DNA from: Pseudomonas gessardii
Lineage (GTDB): Bacteria; Pseudomonadota; Gammaproteobacteria; Pseudomonadales; Pseudomonadaceae
Direction: 5' to 3'
Assembly (NCBI RefSeq): GCF_001983165.1
Contig: NZ_MNPU01000025.1
Location: forward strand, 1-64,000
DNA length: 64,000 bases
Below are positions 1 to 8,410 of this stretch, piece after piece. A program made the position numbers and the translations under genes. Every line of letters starts with the position of its first letter. Positions within the stretch are counted from its first letter, which is position 1. The notes below the pieces were generated by a model. It did not search any database, was not told the DNA's origin, and saw only the letters and a program-made list of their open reading frames with translations.

Positions 1-58
1 CTCGGGCTGGTCTCGATACTGGATACGATAAACCGACTTAACCGTATAACCTGAACCG

Positions 59-83
59 CCGTATACGGAACCGTACGTACGGT
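59..83. promoter_or_regulatory. Two adjacent perfect palindromes, candidate operator
   Basis: Two perfect palindromes lie almost end to end: CCGTATACGG at 59-68 and ACCGTACGTACGGT at 70-83. Both resemble TetR-type operators. The second shares the ACCGTAC half-site with the palindrome at 54661-54681. They probably serve a gene left of the window, because the only gene nearby (138-893) ends here rather than starts. Confidence 0.4.
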
Positions 84-91
84 GGTGTGAG

Positions 92-118
92 AGGACGGCG
101 GATGTGAATCCGCCTCCT
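92..118. terminator. Hairpin downstream of TetR gene
   Basis: Arms GGCGGAT and ATCCGCC enclose the loop GTGA. The stem is extended by AGGA/TCCT with one bulged C, giving about 11 base pairs. It sits just after the stop of the minus-strand TetR gene. There is no clear T-run, so it may be a terminator or only an RNA stem. Confidence 0.35.
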
Positions 119-137
119 ACTCGATCGCGTCATTTGA

Positions 138-893
138 TCAGCGCGCGACCTTGCCCGTGGCCGGCAACGCCGGCTGGCCACGAATCGCGCGCTGGGTATC
201 CAGTACCCGCGCCAGTGCCGTTTCGGCCTCCGGGCTTTGCTGCGGCACACGAATGGCCGCCGAGACCAGCGTGATCAGCTTGGCCATGACTTCCGCGTCC
301 GTGGCCGGGCGCCCCAGGCTCATGGAGTTCATCAGCAGGCGCAACTCGGTGCCGGCCATCACCCCGGAAATAGCCTTCAGGGCAAATTGCAGGCGCACCC
401 CCAGCTCATTGCGCGGCAGGTCGGGCAACGCCAGGGCGAAGGCCTCGAAGAAACGCTGGAACACGGGCTGGTAGTGCACCTTGAGGTATTCCTGGATAAA
501 CGGCGAAGTATCGCTGTACACCCGGCCGAGGAAGCGAATGAAGGAGCGCCCTTCACCGCTGGCCGGATCACTGCGCTCCAGGCCCATGGCCGGGGCAAAC
601 AGCACGCCGAGCAAGGTATCGCAATCCAGCGGGCCGTCAGACTCCGCCTCGCACCGGGCAAGCAATTCCAGGCGCTGCTCGTTGAGCGGCTCCAGGCGCT
701 GCATCAGTAATGTTTTCATCAGGGAGTCCTTGTCCCCGAAGTGATAATTTACTGCGGCGAGGTTGACCTGGGCCTTCTCGGTGATTTGCCGCAACAACAC
801 GGCATCGTAGCCGTACTTGATAAAAAGAGCCTCTGTCGCATCCAGCAGTCGAGTCTTGGTTACATTTGGAGCGCTGAGTTTCTTCGCGACCAT
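138..893 (-). CDS. TetR/AcrR-family regulator, PsrA-like
   Basis: This is a one-component transcriptional repressor of 251 residues. The N-terminal TetR helix-turn-helix spans roughly residues 12-58 and contains the VNLAAVNYHFG segment that is also seen in Pseudomonas PsrA. The rest is the all-helical ligand-binding and dimer domain. The start at 893 has GTGGAAC eight bases upstream. The gene is divergent from the four-gene export operon starting at 1248. AAAC-N2/3-GTTT-like sites lie next to both promoters (909-920 and 1130-1142), so it probably represses itself and the exporter. The ligand is unknown; a fatty acyl or amphipathic molecule is a guess from the PsrA resemblance. Confidence 0.85.
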   Translation of the reverse strand: MVAKKLSAPNVTKTRLLDATEALFIKYGYDAVLLRQITEKAQVNLAAVNYHFGDKDSLMKTLLMQRLEPLNEQRLELLARCEAESDGPLDCDTLLGVLFAPAMGLERSDPASGEGRSFIRFLGRVYSDTSPFIQEYLKVHYQPVFQRFFEAFALALPDLPRNELGVRLQFALKAISGVMAGTELRLLMNSMSLGRPATDAEVMAKLITLVSAAIRVPQQSPEAETALARVLDTQRAIRGQPALPATGKVAR

Positions 894-908
894 ATAAGTT
901 CCACGGGG

Positions 909-920
909 GAAATATGTTTT
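909..920. promoter_or_regulatory. Candidate TetR operator at own promoter
   Basis: GAAAT-AT-GTTTT approximates the GAAAC-N2-4-GTTTC form known for PsrA. It lies 16 bases upstream of the TetR start codon, in an AT-rich stretch. The left arm is imperfect. Confidence 0.3.
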
Positions 921-1129
921 AAAAATAAATTTGATTTTTTATACCGGGGCGAGTGCCCGAAAGCAAGTAGTGACACTGCACCCTACTCTCCAAACGCGTT
1001 GCCGCCCGCCCCGCAAACGGCTTCCCCAGGGCAGGACCCGGCATTTTCCGGCCAGCGGTAGCGGCTCTGCCACAAGAAAAACCGCTCTATCTCTGTGGCT
1101 GGCGAAGCGGCTGGATCGCAGTTACTATT

Positions 1130-1142
1130 CAAACAATGTTTT
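1130..1142. promoter_or_regulatory. Candidate TetR operator for export operon
   Basis: CAAAC-AAT-GTTTT has AAAC and GTTT arms in inverted orientation, about 105 bases before the ATPase start. It overlaps the near-palindrome TGTTTTTAAAACA at 1137-1149. The remainder of the 894-1247 gap shows no other gene. Confidence 0.35.
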
Positions 1143-1247
1143 TAAAACAAGAATAAAAACCCGCTGTTGGCAGCCGTCACGCAGGCCCTGAAGATGTTAC
1201 AACGCTTTTCAGGAACAAGCCGGATTGCCGAAGCGCAAGGCGTAGTC

Positions 1248-1955
1248 ATGATGACAGATACCCCAACGCTCCCAGGCTTTATTTCTCTGCAAGGCATCGG
1301 CAAAAGCTATCAATTGGCCGGACAACACTTGGCCATTCTCAATGACGTCAGCCTGTCCATCGCCCGTGGAGAAAGCTGCGGCATCCTCGGGGCTTCGGGC
1401 TCCGGTAAAAGTACCCTGCTCAATATCCTCGGCCTGCTGGACCTGCCCGACTGCGGCGCCTATCACTTCGCCGGCCATGACATTTTCCACGCCACGCCGG
1501 ATCAACTGGCCGCGATCCGCAACCAGCAGATCGGCTTTGTGTTCCAGAGCTTCAACCTGCTGCCGCGCCTCAGCGCCCTGGACAACGTGGCCCTGCCCCT
1601 GGGTTATCGCGGTGTGTCGCGCCAGGAGTCGGTGGCGCGGGCCCTGCATATGCTGGAGCAGGTCGGTCTGGCCGAACGGGCCCACCATCGCCCCGCCGAC
1701 CTGTCCGGCGGCCAGCGCCAGCGGGTGGCGATTGCCCGCGCGCTGGTCGGCGCGCCGGCGGTGATTCTGGCCGACGAACCCACCGGCAACCTCGACAGCC
1801 ACACCGCCCAGGACATCATGGACCTGCTGCTGGCCCTGAACCACGAGCAGGGCGTCACGTTGATCATCGTCACCCACGACCCGCATATCGCCGAGCGCCT
1901 GAACCGCCAGATCCTGGTGCGCAACGGCGTGGTCCATGAGGCAGAATGCGTATGA
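1248..1955 (+). CDS. ABC exporter ATPase, MacB/LolD type
   Basis: This is the nucleotide-binding subunit of a tripartite ABC exporter at the inner membrane. It has Walker A GASGSGKST, signature LSGGQRQRVAIARAL and Walker B VILADEPTGNLD, all intact and typical of the MacB/LolD/FtsE branch. The ATG at 1248 is chosen because AAGG lies seven bases before it; a second ATG follows directly at 1251. The reading frame continues upstream to 1167 but without a good ribosome site. The next gene starts inside its stop codon (ATGA), so ATPase and permease are translationally coupled. About 235 residues, so the permease is not fused to it as it is in MacB proper. Confidence 0.93.
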   Translation: MMTDTPTLPGFISLQGIGKSYQLAGQHLAILNDVSLSIARGESCGILGASGSGKSTLLNILGLLDLPDCGAYHFAGHDIFHATPDQLAAIRNQQIGFVFQSFNLLPRLSALDNVALPLGYRGVSRQESVARALHMLEQVGLAERAHHRPADLSGGQRQRVAIARALVGAPAVILADEPTGNLDSHTAQDIMDLLLALNHEQGVTLIIVTHDPHIAERLNRQILVRNGVVHEAECV

Positions 1956-3151
1956 GCCTGCGGGTCGAACAGAGCCTGAGCCAGTTGCTGCACGAAGCGT
2001 TTGTCAGCCTGCGAACCCTGGGCAAGCGCTCCATCCTGGCCCTGCTGGGGATTGTCATCGGCAGCTCATCGGTAGTCGCACTGATCAATATCGGGCATAA
2101 CGCCGCCGAAGATGCGGCGATGATTTTCAAGGACATGGGCACCGACACCCTGGTGGCGCAGTTCCCGCCCAAGGGCAACAGCAGCGTGCCGATGCCCACC
2201 AGCCTGGACCTGCAAGCCGTACGCCAGGCGGTGCCTGGCATCCTCCACATCGGCGCGATTTCCTCGTTCAGCGGGCCGATCGTCTTTCATGGTCGCACCA
2301 CCAACGCCGGCTTGATTGGCAGCACCCCGGGCCTCAAGGACGCCATGCGCCTGGTTCTGCGCGAAGGTCGCTTCCTGTCCGAGTTCGACAGCGGCGAAAC
2401 CTACGCGGTGGTCGGCGACCAGATCGCCCAGGCGTTAAGCGCGCCCGGCGACCCGCTGCGCCTGGGCGATCGGGTGCGGGTCAACGACTATCTGTTCCTC
2501 GTCATCGGCATCCTGCAGGACCAGCCGCGCTCGATGCTGATTCCGGTGCAAAGCAACGAATCACTGTTCATCCCGGCTGCCGGCATGCGCCGTATCTATT
2601 CCACACCCCAGGTAGGCAGCGTGGTCCTGCGTGCAGCGGTCGGCCAGGACATGGAGCGCATCGCGGCCCAGGCCACCCAGGCCTTGGGCGCGCAACTCCC
2701 GGACCATATCGTCGAGATCCAGATCCCCCAGCAAATGATCGACGGCATGACTCGGCAAAGCCGCACATTCGCCTATCTGTTGCTGGCCCTGGGCGCCATC
2801 TCCCTGGTGGGTGGCGGGGTCGGCGTGATGAATGTGATGCTGATGAACGTCTCGGAACGCCGCCGGGAAATCGGCATCCGCATGGCCCTGGGCGCTCGCC
2901 AGCGGGATATCCGCAACCTGTTCCTGCTCGAAGCCGTCACCCTCACGGCCGTCGGCGCGCTGTGTGGCGCAATGCTGGGCATGGGGGCGGCCTATCTCTA
3001 CGCCTGGCTGTCGGGCTGGCAGTTTGCCCTGGCCGTATCGGCCCTGCCCCTGGGCGTGGGCAGTACGTTGCTGGTGGGGTTGTTTTTCGGGATCTACCCG
3101 GCCGTCTCGGCGTCACGCTTGCAGCCGGTGGAGGCCCTGCGCGATGAATAA
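1952..3151 (+). CDS. ABC exporter permease, MacB-like (FtsX family)
   Basis: This is the membrane subunit partnering the ATPase. It has one N-terminal membrane helix (about residues 20-42), a large periplasmic core domain of the MacB type (about 45-270), then three helices in the FtsX-like domain, including the conserved ERRREIGIRMALGA loop. The ATG at 1952 overlaps the ATPase stop as ATGA; an in-frame ATG at 1946 is the alternative. Four helices with the periplasmic domain after helix one is the mechanotransmission architecture, in which substrate is taken from the periplasm and pushed to an outer-membrane channel rather than pumped across the inner membrane. Confidence 0.92.
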   Translation: MSLRVEQSLSQLLHEAFVSLRTLGKRSILALLGIVIGSSSVVALINIGHNAAEDAAMIFKDMGTDTLVAQFPPKGNSSVPMPTSLDLQAVRQAVPGILHIGAISSFSGPIVFHGRTTNAGLIGSTPGLKDAMRLVLREGRFLSEFDSGETYAVVGDQIAQALSAPGDPLRLGDRVRVNDYLFLVIGILQDQPRSMLIPVQSNESLFIPAAGMRRIYSTPQVGSVVLRAAVGQDMERIAAQATQALGAQLPDHIVEIQIPQQMIDGMTRQSRTFAYLLLALGAISLVGGGVGVMNVMLMNVSERRREIGIRMALGARQRDIRNLFLLEAVTLTAVGALCGAMLGMGAAYLYAWLSGWQFALAVSALPLGVGSTLLVGLFFGIYPAVSASRLQPVEALRDE

Positions 3152-4625
3152 ACCCCTGCTGTGGCTGATCGCCCTGGTGAGCCTGCCCTGTGTGGCCGCC
3201 GATATGGTGATCCGCCCTTCGGCGCCGACCACCACGCGCAGCGGCTATGAGCGCAGTGTCTCGCTCAACGCCCAGCTCACCACCCTGACCCTGGGCGACG
3301 CGGTGTACCTGGGCCTGCGCAACAACCCGGCAATCCGCAGCGCCTACCTGCAGCGGGTGGCGCAGAAGTTCGACCTGCGGGTGGCCGAAGATGCCTTCAA
3401 CCCCAAGCTGGTGCTCAACAGCGCCTACCGTACTACCCAGGGCAGCGACGACCGCGCCCGCAATGCCACCCTGTCACCGACCAGCAGCTTGCTCGGCGAG
3501 TACGGTACCCGCCTGAGCATGGGCTGGACCCAGCAACTGAACAACGCCAACCGTGCCGGGCGCTACCGCAGCGATGGCCTGGACCTGGCCATCATCCAGC
3601 CGCTGATGCGCGGCGCCGGCTGGGACGCCACTACTGCGCCACTGCGCTTGTCACGCCTGTCCGAACAGGCCAACCGCTTGAACCTCAAGGCCAGCGTCGC
3701 GCAGACCATCAGCCAGATCATCGCCACCTACCGCGAGCTGCTGCGGGCCCAGGAGCAACTGAGCATCGCCCAGGAGGCCCTCAAGCGTTCCAATACCCTG
3801 CTGGACGTCAACAAGGCGCTGATCAATGCCGGGCGCATGGCCGAATTTGAAATCGTCCAGACCGAAGCTGACATCGCCTCACAGCAACTGGGCGTCGAGG
3901 AAGCCCAGAACCAATTGGATATGAGTCGCCTGTCGTTGCTGCGCCTGCTGGCCCTGGACCTGGCGACACCGCTGCGTGCCACCGAAGCCCTGGAAGCCAC
4001 GCGCATGGACATCGACAAGCGCGAGGCCTTCAACCTGGCGCAGAACCAGCAGCCCGAATACCTTTCGGCACTGCTGGGCAGCCAGCAGGCCGACCTCAAC
4101 CTGGTGCTGGCCAAGGACTCCGGGCGCTGGCAGGTCGACCTGGTGGGCGGTGCCAACCAGATCCGCGCCAACACCGACAACGATGTGGGCAGTACCAGCA
4201 GCCGGCGCTGGAACAGTTATGCCGGTGTCCAGGTGCGCATTCCCATCGGCGATATCAGTACCCGCCAGGCCGAAGTCCGTGCACGCGTGGATGTAGAGAA
4301 CCAGGCCATCCTGATCACCGACGCACGCCAGGAACTGGAGCGCAGCGTCAATAACGTGGTGCGCGACCTTGGCACCCGCTGGCGCCAGTATGAAATTGCC
4401 CAGCGGGCTGTGGAGCTGTCCCGGCGCAAGCTTGAGATCGAACGGGACAAACTCAGTGCCGGACGCTCCACCAACTTCCAGGTGCTGAGTTTTGAAGCCG
4501 ACTTGCGCAGTGCCGAAAACGCCCGCCTCAATGCCCTGATTGCTTATTTAAATGCCCAGACCCAGCTCGACCTGACGCTGGGAATGACCTTGGAAAGTTG
4601 GGAAATCGCCCTCAATGACTACTAG
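3144..4625 (+). CDS. TolC-family outer-membrane channel
   Basis: A 493-residue outer-membrane efflux protein that gives this exporter its own exit duct. It starts with a Sec signal peptide (MNKPLLWLIALVSLPCVAA) and has the repeated helical pattern of outer-membrane efflux proteins: long coiled-coil segments at about residues 190-300 and 390-480 alternating with beta strands. The ATG at 3144 overlaps the permease by eight bases. Many MacAB systems borrow a shared TolC/OprM, so a dedicated channel inside the operon suggests a specific cargo. No lipobox is seen, so unlike OprM it is not lipidated. Confidence 0.9.
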   Translation: MNKPLLWLIALVSLPCVAADMVIRPSAPTTTRSGYERSVSLNAQLTTLTLGDAVYLGLRNNPAIRSAYLQRVAQKFDLRVAEDAFNPKLVLNSAYRTTQGSDDRARNATLSPTSSLLGEYGTRLSMGWTQQLNNANRAGRYRSDGLDLAIIQPLMRGAGWDATTAPLRLSRLSEQANRLNLKASVAQTISQIIATYRELLRAQEQLSIAQEALKRSNTLLDVNKALINAGRMAEFEIVQTEADIASQQLGVEEAQNQLDMSRLSLLRLLALDLATPLRATEALEATRMDIDKREAFNLAQNQQPEYLSALLGSQQADLNLVLAKDSGRWQVDLVGGANQIRANTDNDVGSTSSRRWNSYAGVQVRIPIGDISTRQAEVRARVDVENQAILITDARQELERSVNNVVRDLGTRWRQYEIAQRAVELSRRKLEIERDKLSAGRSTNFQVLSFEADLRSAENARLNALIAYLNAQTQLDLTLGMTLESWEIALNDY

Positions 4626-5871
4626 AAAAGCCCTGCTGGGCGCTGCACTGCTGATGCTGCTGGGCGCTGGTGGATTTGCGCTGCTCAGTCGCCCAACGCC
4701 TGCCGCCAACCAATTCGGTACGGCCGAGCAATGGCAGGAGGTCAAGAGCGATGCCCTGGTGCACCAGATCGGCCTGGTCGGCAGGATCGAACCGGATACC
4801 ACCATCACCCTGACCGCCCCGTTCGACGGCAATGTGCAGGCCAATCTGGTAGAACAGGGCCAACGGGTCGAAGCCGGCCAGGTCCTGTTGCGCATGGACC
4901 CGGCCACCCTGCAAGTGCAACTGCGCGAAGCGCTCTCCGCACAGCTCAAGGCCCGGCGTACCGTGCAGGAAATGCAGGACTGGGACAGCGGCCCCACCGT
5001 CAGTCGCGCCCGACGCAGCCTGCGTACCTCGCAAATGAGCGCCGACAACACCCAGCGCAAACTGGTCGAAAGCGAAAACCTGTTCAAGCGCGGCATCATC
5101 CCGCGCAACGAACTGGACGACCTTAAACAGCAGGCCCAGCAGCAACAATTGGACCTGGCCGCCGCCCGCAGCGAACTGCAACAGGCCCTGAACCAGGGTA
5201 AAGGCGAATACCGGCAGATTGCAGACATGGAATTGACCAACGCCACGGTCAAGTACGACGCCTTGCGCAAGCTGCTTGACGGCCAGGAGGTCAAGGCACC
5301 GTTTTCCGGGATCGTCGTGCCCCCACCCGGCAGCAGCACCCCGCAGGGCGGTAACAACACCCCGCCAGTACAGGCGGGGAGCAAGGTCGGTCAGGGCCAG
5401 GTGCTGTTCGGGTTGGCCAATATCGAACGCCTGAAGATCGTCGCCAAAGTCTCGGAACTGGATATCAACCAGTTGCACCAGGGCCAGCCGGTGGAGGTCA
5501 TGGGCGACGGCTTCGACGGCGAGCACCTGAGCGGTTCGGTCAGCGTGGTCAGCAGCCTGGCGATTGCCAATGACAACCAGGGCAGCGCGCAATTCCCGGT
5601 GACCTTGTCCATTCCCAAATTGACCGACAAACAGCTGCAAAGGGTCCGCCTGGGCATGAGCGCGCGCCTGACTATCGTGACCTACAACAATGCCCAGGCG
5701 ATCATCGTGCCGGCCCAGGCGATCAGCCATGGGGAAGATGGGCTTTGGGTGGCGTATCGGGCAGCCATGGACAAGCCGGTGGAGCGGGTGAACATCACCA
5801 CGGGACAATCGACGGCCCAAGGCGTGGAAGTGTTTGGGCTCAAGCCTGGGTTTATCAAAACTGACTTGTGA
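4615..5871 (+). CDS. Periplasmic adaptor, HlyD/MacA type
   Basis: A 418-residue membrane-fusion protein that links the permease to the channel. It has an N-terminal membrane anchor (about residues 5-24), a first biotinyl-lipoyl half-motif around residue 75 (FDGNVQANLVEQGQRVEAGQ), a long alpha-helical hairpin (about 100-210), the second lipoyl half (VKAPFSGIV), a beta-barrel and a membrane-proximal domain. It overlaps the channel gene by 11 bases. The C-terminus stops shortly after GLKPG, where MacA proteins usually run a few residues further (GDRVV-like). Its end therefore may have been clipped near the junction with the AT-rich block that follows. Confidence 0.9.
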   Translation: MTTRKALLGAALLMLLGAGGFALLSRPTPAANQFGTAEQWQEVKSDALVHQIGLVGRIEPDTTITLTAPFDGNVQANLVEQGQRVEAGQVLLRMDPATLQVQLREALSAQLKARRTVQEMQDWDSGPTVSRARRSLRTSQMSADNTQRKLVESENLFKRGIIPRNELDDLKQQAQQQQLDLAAARSELQQALNQGKGEYRQIADMELTNATVKYDALRKLLDGQEVKAPFSGIVVPPPGSSTPQGGNNTPPVQAGSKVGQGQVLFGLANIERLKIVAKVSELDINQLHQGQPVEVMGDGFDGEHLSGSVSVVSSLAIANDNQGSAQFPVTLSIPKLTDKQLQRVRLGMSARLTIVTYNNAQAIIVPAQAISHGEDGLWVAYRAAMDKPVERVNITTGQSTAQGVEVFGLKPGFIKTDL

Positions 5872-6014
5872 CGCCCTTTGCAGCGTGTCCGAAAAGCACT
5901 TGAAGAGCTTACCTACACAAATACAGGAAACTTACTACATCATAAGATATTGTAAAAAAATACGCCTTAGAAAAGTATTGTCATCCGTTTTGCCTCGGGC
6001 GACAGGTGCGCAAT
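5872..6014 (+). promoter_or_regulatory. AT-rich junction and promoter region
   Basis: This stretch separates the high-GC export operon from the low-GC cluster. It holds runs such as ATAAGATATTGTAAAAAAATA and no coding sequence. It presumably carries the promoter of the oxoamine-synthase operon. I see no convincing hairpin or operator in it. Confidence 0.4.
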
Positions 6015-7199
6015 ATGAATCGTTATTCAAATATCAAGAAAATGGTGGCCGGCGGTGATTTATTTTGGAGCCGAACACAAGAGGCCCGAATGAGCGGAAT
6101 TGTCGCCGACAATCTCGGTGACGGCTTCATGCAAGTCAATGACGACAAATTCATAAACATGTGCTCTTACTCCTACCTTGGCCTGGACTCCAATATCGAA
6201 ATCTTGAATGGCGCAATAACTGCACTCGACTCGTCGCGAACCTTAAATTCCTCCACGTCCCGTGTACGAATTTGTTTACCGCTATTGGAAGAGGCAGAAC
6301 TTGCACTATCAGATCTGTTTTCCGTAGACGTGCTGACTACAGTTTCATGCGCTTCAGCCGCCGCTGCAATGCTTCCATTACTCGCCGCAGGTGTATTTAC
6401 ACAAAATATCCCGCCACTCATGGTTTTTGATCAATGCGCACACTTCTGCTTGAGCTTGATGAAAGCCGTTTGCGCAGACGAATCCGAAGTGGTGACAGCA
6501 CCGCACAATGACTTAAACTTCCTGGAAGACTGCTGCAAGAAAAAGCAGCGGGTCGCTTACATCGCGGACGGCGTCTATAGCACGGGAGGATGCGCCAACA
6601 TATCGGAATTGATGACCCTCCAAGACAAGTACGGTTTATTTGTTTTATACGACGAGGCTCATGGCCTATCGGCACAGGGTGCAAATGGCTGCGGATTAGT
6701 TCTCAATACAATGGGCACACTAAACAACAACACCATGATAATCGCATCATTGAACAAGGGTTTTGGTGCTTCCGGCGGGGCGATCTTCTTTGATTCGTCG
6801 ATTAACAAAGCAAATTTATTGCGGTTTGGCGGCCCTCTATCTTGGTCCCAACGAATTAATACAGCAGGTTTAGGCGCAATTATCGCTGCTGCAAAAATAC
6901 ATAAATCCACAGAACTGCAACGCCTGCAAAACAGGTTGACGACCAACATCCAATTATTCGACATGCACATCAAGACCCCCTTGGCAGGAGATGGATTACC
7001 TATCAGGTTGATTCCCATGGGTGATGAGCAACATGCAATCACCACCGCAACAAAACTCATGAAGCTTGGATTTTATACATCGCCGTTATTTTACCCTGTC
7101 GTTCCCAAATCAACTCCGGGCCTGCGCGTCATGCTAAGAGCAAACCTGGCCTCAGACGACTTAAAACAGTTTTGTACAGCGGTAAATTCAATGCTGTAG
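6015..7199 (+). CDS. Alpha-oxoamine synthase (CqsA/KBL-like PLP enzyme)
   Basis: A fold-type I PLP enzyme that should join an acyl-CoA to an amino acid (or SAM) with loss of CO2, giving an alpha-aminoketone. Visible markers: the AH in VFDQCAHF stacking on PLP (about residue 145), DEAH at about 215 binding the pyridine nitrogen, and the Schiff-base lysine in SLNKGFGASGG (about 249). The D..AH..L context resembles CqsA/LqsA autoinducer synthases more than BioF or KBL, but this is a by-eye judgement. The ATG at 6015 is preferred over the GTG at 6006; AGG lies about nine bases before it. It is the first gene of a co-directional run of five, in markedly AT-richer DNA (26 of 60 bases are G/C at 6901-6960). 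The product is unknown. Confidence 0.85.
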   Translation: MNRYSNIKKMVAGGDLFWSRTQEARMSGIVADNLGDGFMQVNDDKFINMCSYSYLGLDSNIEILNGAITALDSSRTLNSSTSRVRICLPLLEEAELALSDLFSVDVLTTVSCASAAAAMLPLLAAGVFTQNIPPLMVFDQCAHFCLSLMKAVCADESEVVTAPHNDLNFLEDCCKKKQRVAYIADGVYSTGGCANISELMTLQDKYGLFVLYDEAHGLSAQGANGCGLVLNTMGTLNNNTMIIASLNKGFGASGGAIFFDSSINKANLLRFGGPLSWSQRINTAGLGAIIAAAKIHKSTELQRLQNRLTTNIQLFDMHIKTPLAGDGLPIRLIPMGDEQHAITTATKLMKLGFYTSPLFYPVVPKSTPGLRVMLRANLASDDLKQFCTAVNSML

Positions 7200-7242
7200 A
7201 TGCAACCCCACCCCTTAGGACGCCGTGATAAAAGGAACTTAC

Positions 7243-8409
7243 ATGTCATTATCCCCTCAACGGGTGCTCCTTCTCGCGTGTTGCACGACCATAATCGCCC
7301 AGCTTGGTATAACACTGTACATACCTGCAACAACCCAGCTCGCCTCGAAACTAAATATAGAAGAGGCAGAAGGTTATAAAATTCTACTCTTTTATTTGGG
7401 TGGTGCTGTACTACCGATAGTTTTTATGTCACGCCTGATTCGCAGTTTCGGGCGCCACACTGCAATTCTCGTTTGCAGTGCAATTTTATTCGTTGGTAGC
7501 TTACTGTCTTTACTTAGCTTTGGCCCCGAGGTGTTCTTTTTCTCCCGGTTCATGCAAGGCATAGGTGCTGGCGGAGGGGCTCTGGTCGGCAGGGCACTGT
7601 TAACGGATATCTCATCAGGAGCGGCACTTGCGAAAAACCTGTCGGTATTATCCTATTCATTTATTCTTGCACTTATCGGCGGGCAGGTAGCGGGCGGTTT
7701 TCTGGTAGCAAGTCTTAACTGGGTCGCTCTGCCATGCCTACTGATTATCGGCTTGATACTCACCAGCACACTAGCTTTTATAATACGTGCGCGCCTTTAC
7801 AAACTAGACACTTTGGCAAAAAAATTCACACTCACGCCAAACTACTACGCTATTGCAATCCAGCCCAGCTTTTATCTGCCGGTCATTTTAGGAGGATGTG
7901 GCTATGGCATTTTTATTGTCTATCAAGGTATCGGAGCGTATGTATTTCACTCCAATTTCCGTTGGAGCAGCACCGATTATGGCACGTTCGGCTTGTGGTT
8001 GGGCCTAGCTTATTACTTAGGTGCATTCACTGTAAGGCGAGCCTTGAGTGTTGTCAGTGTTTGCCAATTATCATTTTTTGGCGCATCCCTCTTAGTCGCC
8101 TCAACCAGCGTTTTGTTTTTGGCCGCCTGGCAAAATATGTCAATCCACTTGATTGTTGGAACCTATTTGGTTATTTGGTACGCCCAGGCAACGCTCTACC
8201 CATGCACAGCAGCCATGGCAGTAAACAAATTGCCCGGCGCCAACCCAATGATGCTGTTTAGTTTTCTACAGCAATTGGTGGCGTTAACATTTGGTACTCT
8301 TGCGACTTTTTTTATCCCTTACGGCATTCAAACTGTGGCACTGCTCACGGCATGCCTGGGTGGACTTGGTGTAGTCACGGCACTTCTCATTCTGAAAAGA
8401 GAGGCTTGA
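7243..8409 (+). CDS. MFS exporter, Bcr/CflA-like
   Basis: A 388-residue 12-helix major facilitator protein of the inner membrane, driven by the proton gradient. It has the Bcr/CflA-type opening (YIPATTQLASKLN after helix one) and the conserved FMQGIGAGGGALVGRALLTDI segment at about residues 100-120. The ATG at 7243 has AAAGGAA seven bases upstream; the frame also opens at a GTG at 7225. It lies between the oxoamine synthase and the lyase genes and shares their low GC, so it is probably the exporter or resistance pump of the pathway product. Substrate cannot be read from sequence. Confidence 0.87.
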   Translation: MSLSPQRVLLLACCTTIIAQLGITLYIPATTQLASKLNIEEAEGYKILLFYLGGAVLPIVFMSRLIRSFGRHTAILVCSAILFVGSLLSLLSFGPEVFFFSRFMQGIGAGGGALVGRALLTDISSGAALAKNLSVLSYSFILALIGGQVAGGFLVASLNWVALPCLLIIGLILTSTLAFIIRARLYKLDTLAKKFTLTPNYYAIAIQPSFYLPVILGGCGYGIFIVYQGIGAYVFHSNFRWSSTDYGTFGLWLGLAYYLGAFTVRRALSVVSVCQLSFFGASLLVASTSVLFLAAWQNMSIHLIVGTYLVIWYAQATLYPCTAAMAVNKLPGANPMMLFSFLQQLVALTFGTLATFFIPYGIQTVALLTACLGGLGVVTALLILKREA

Positions 8410-8410
8410 T

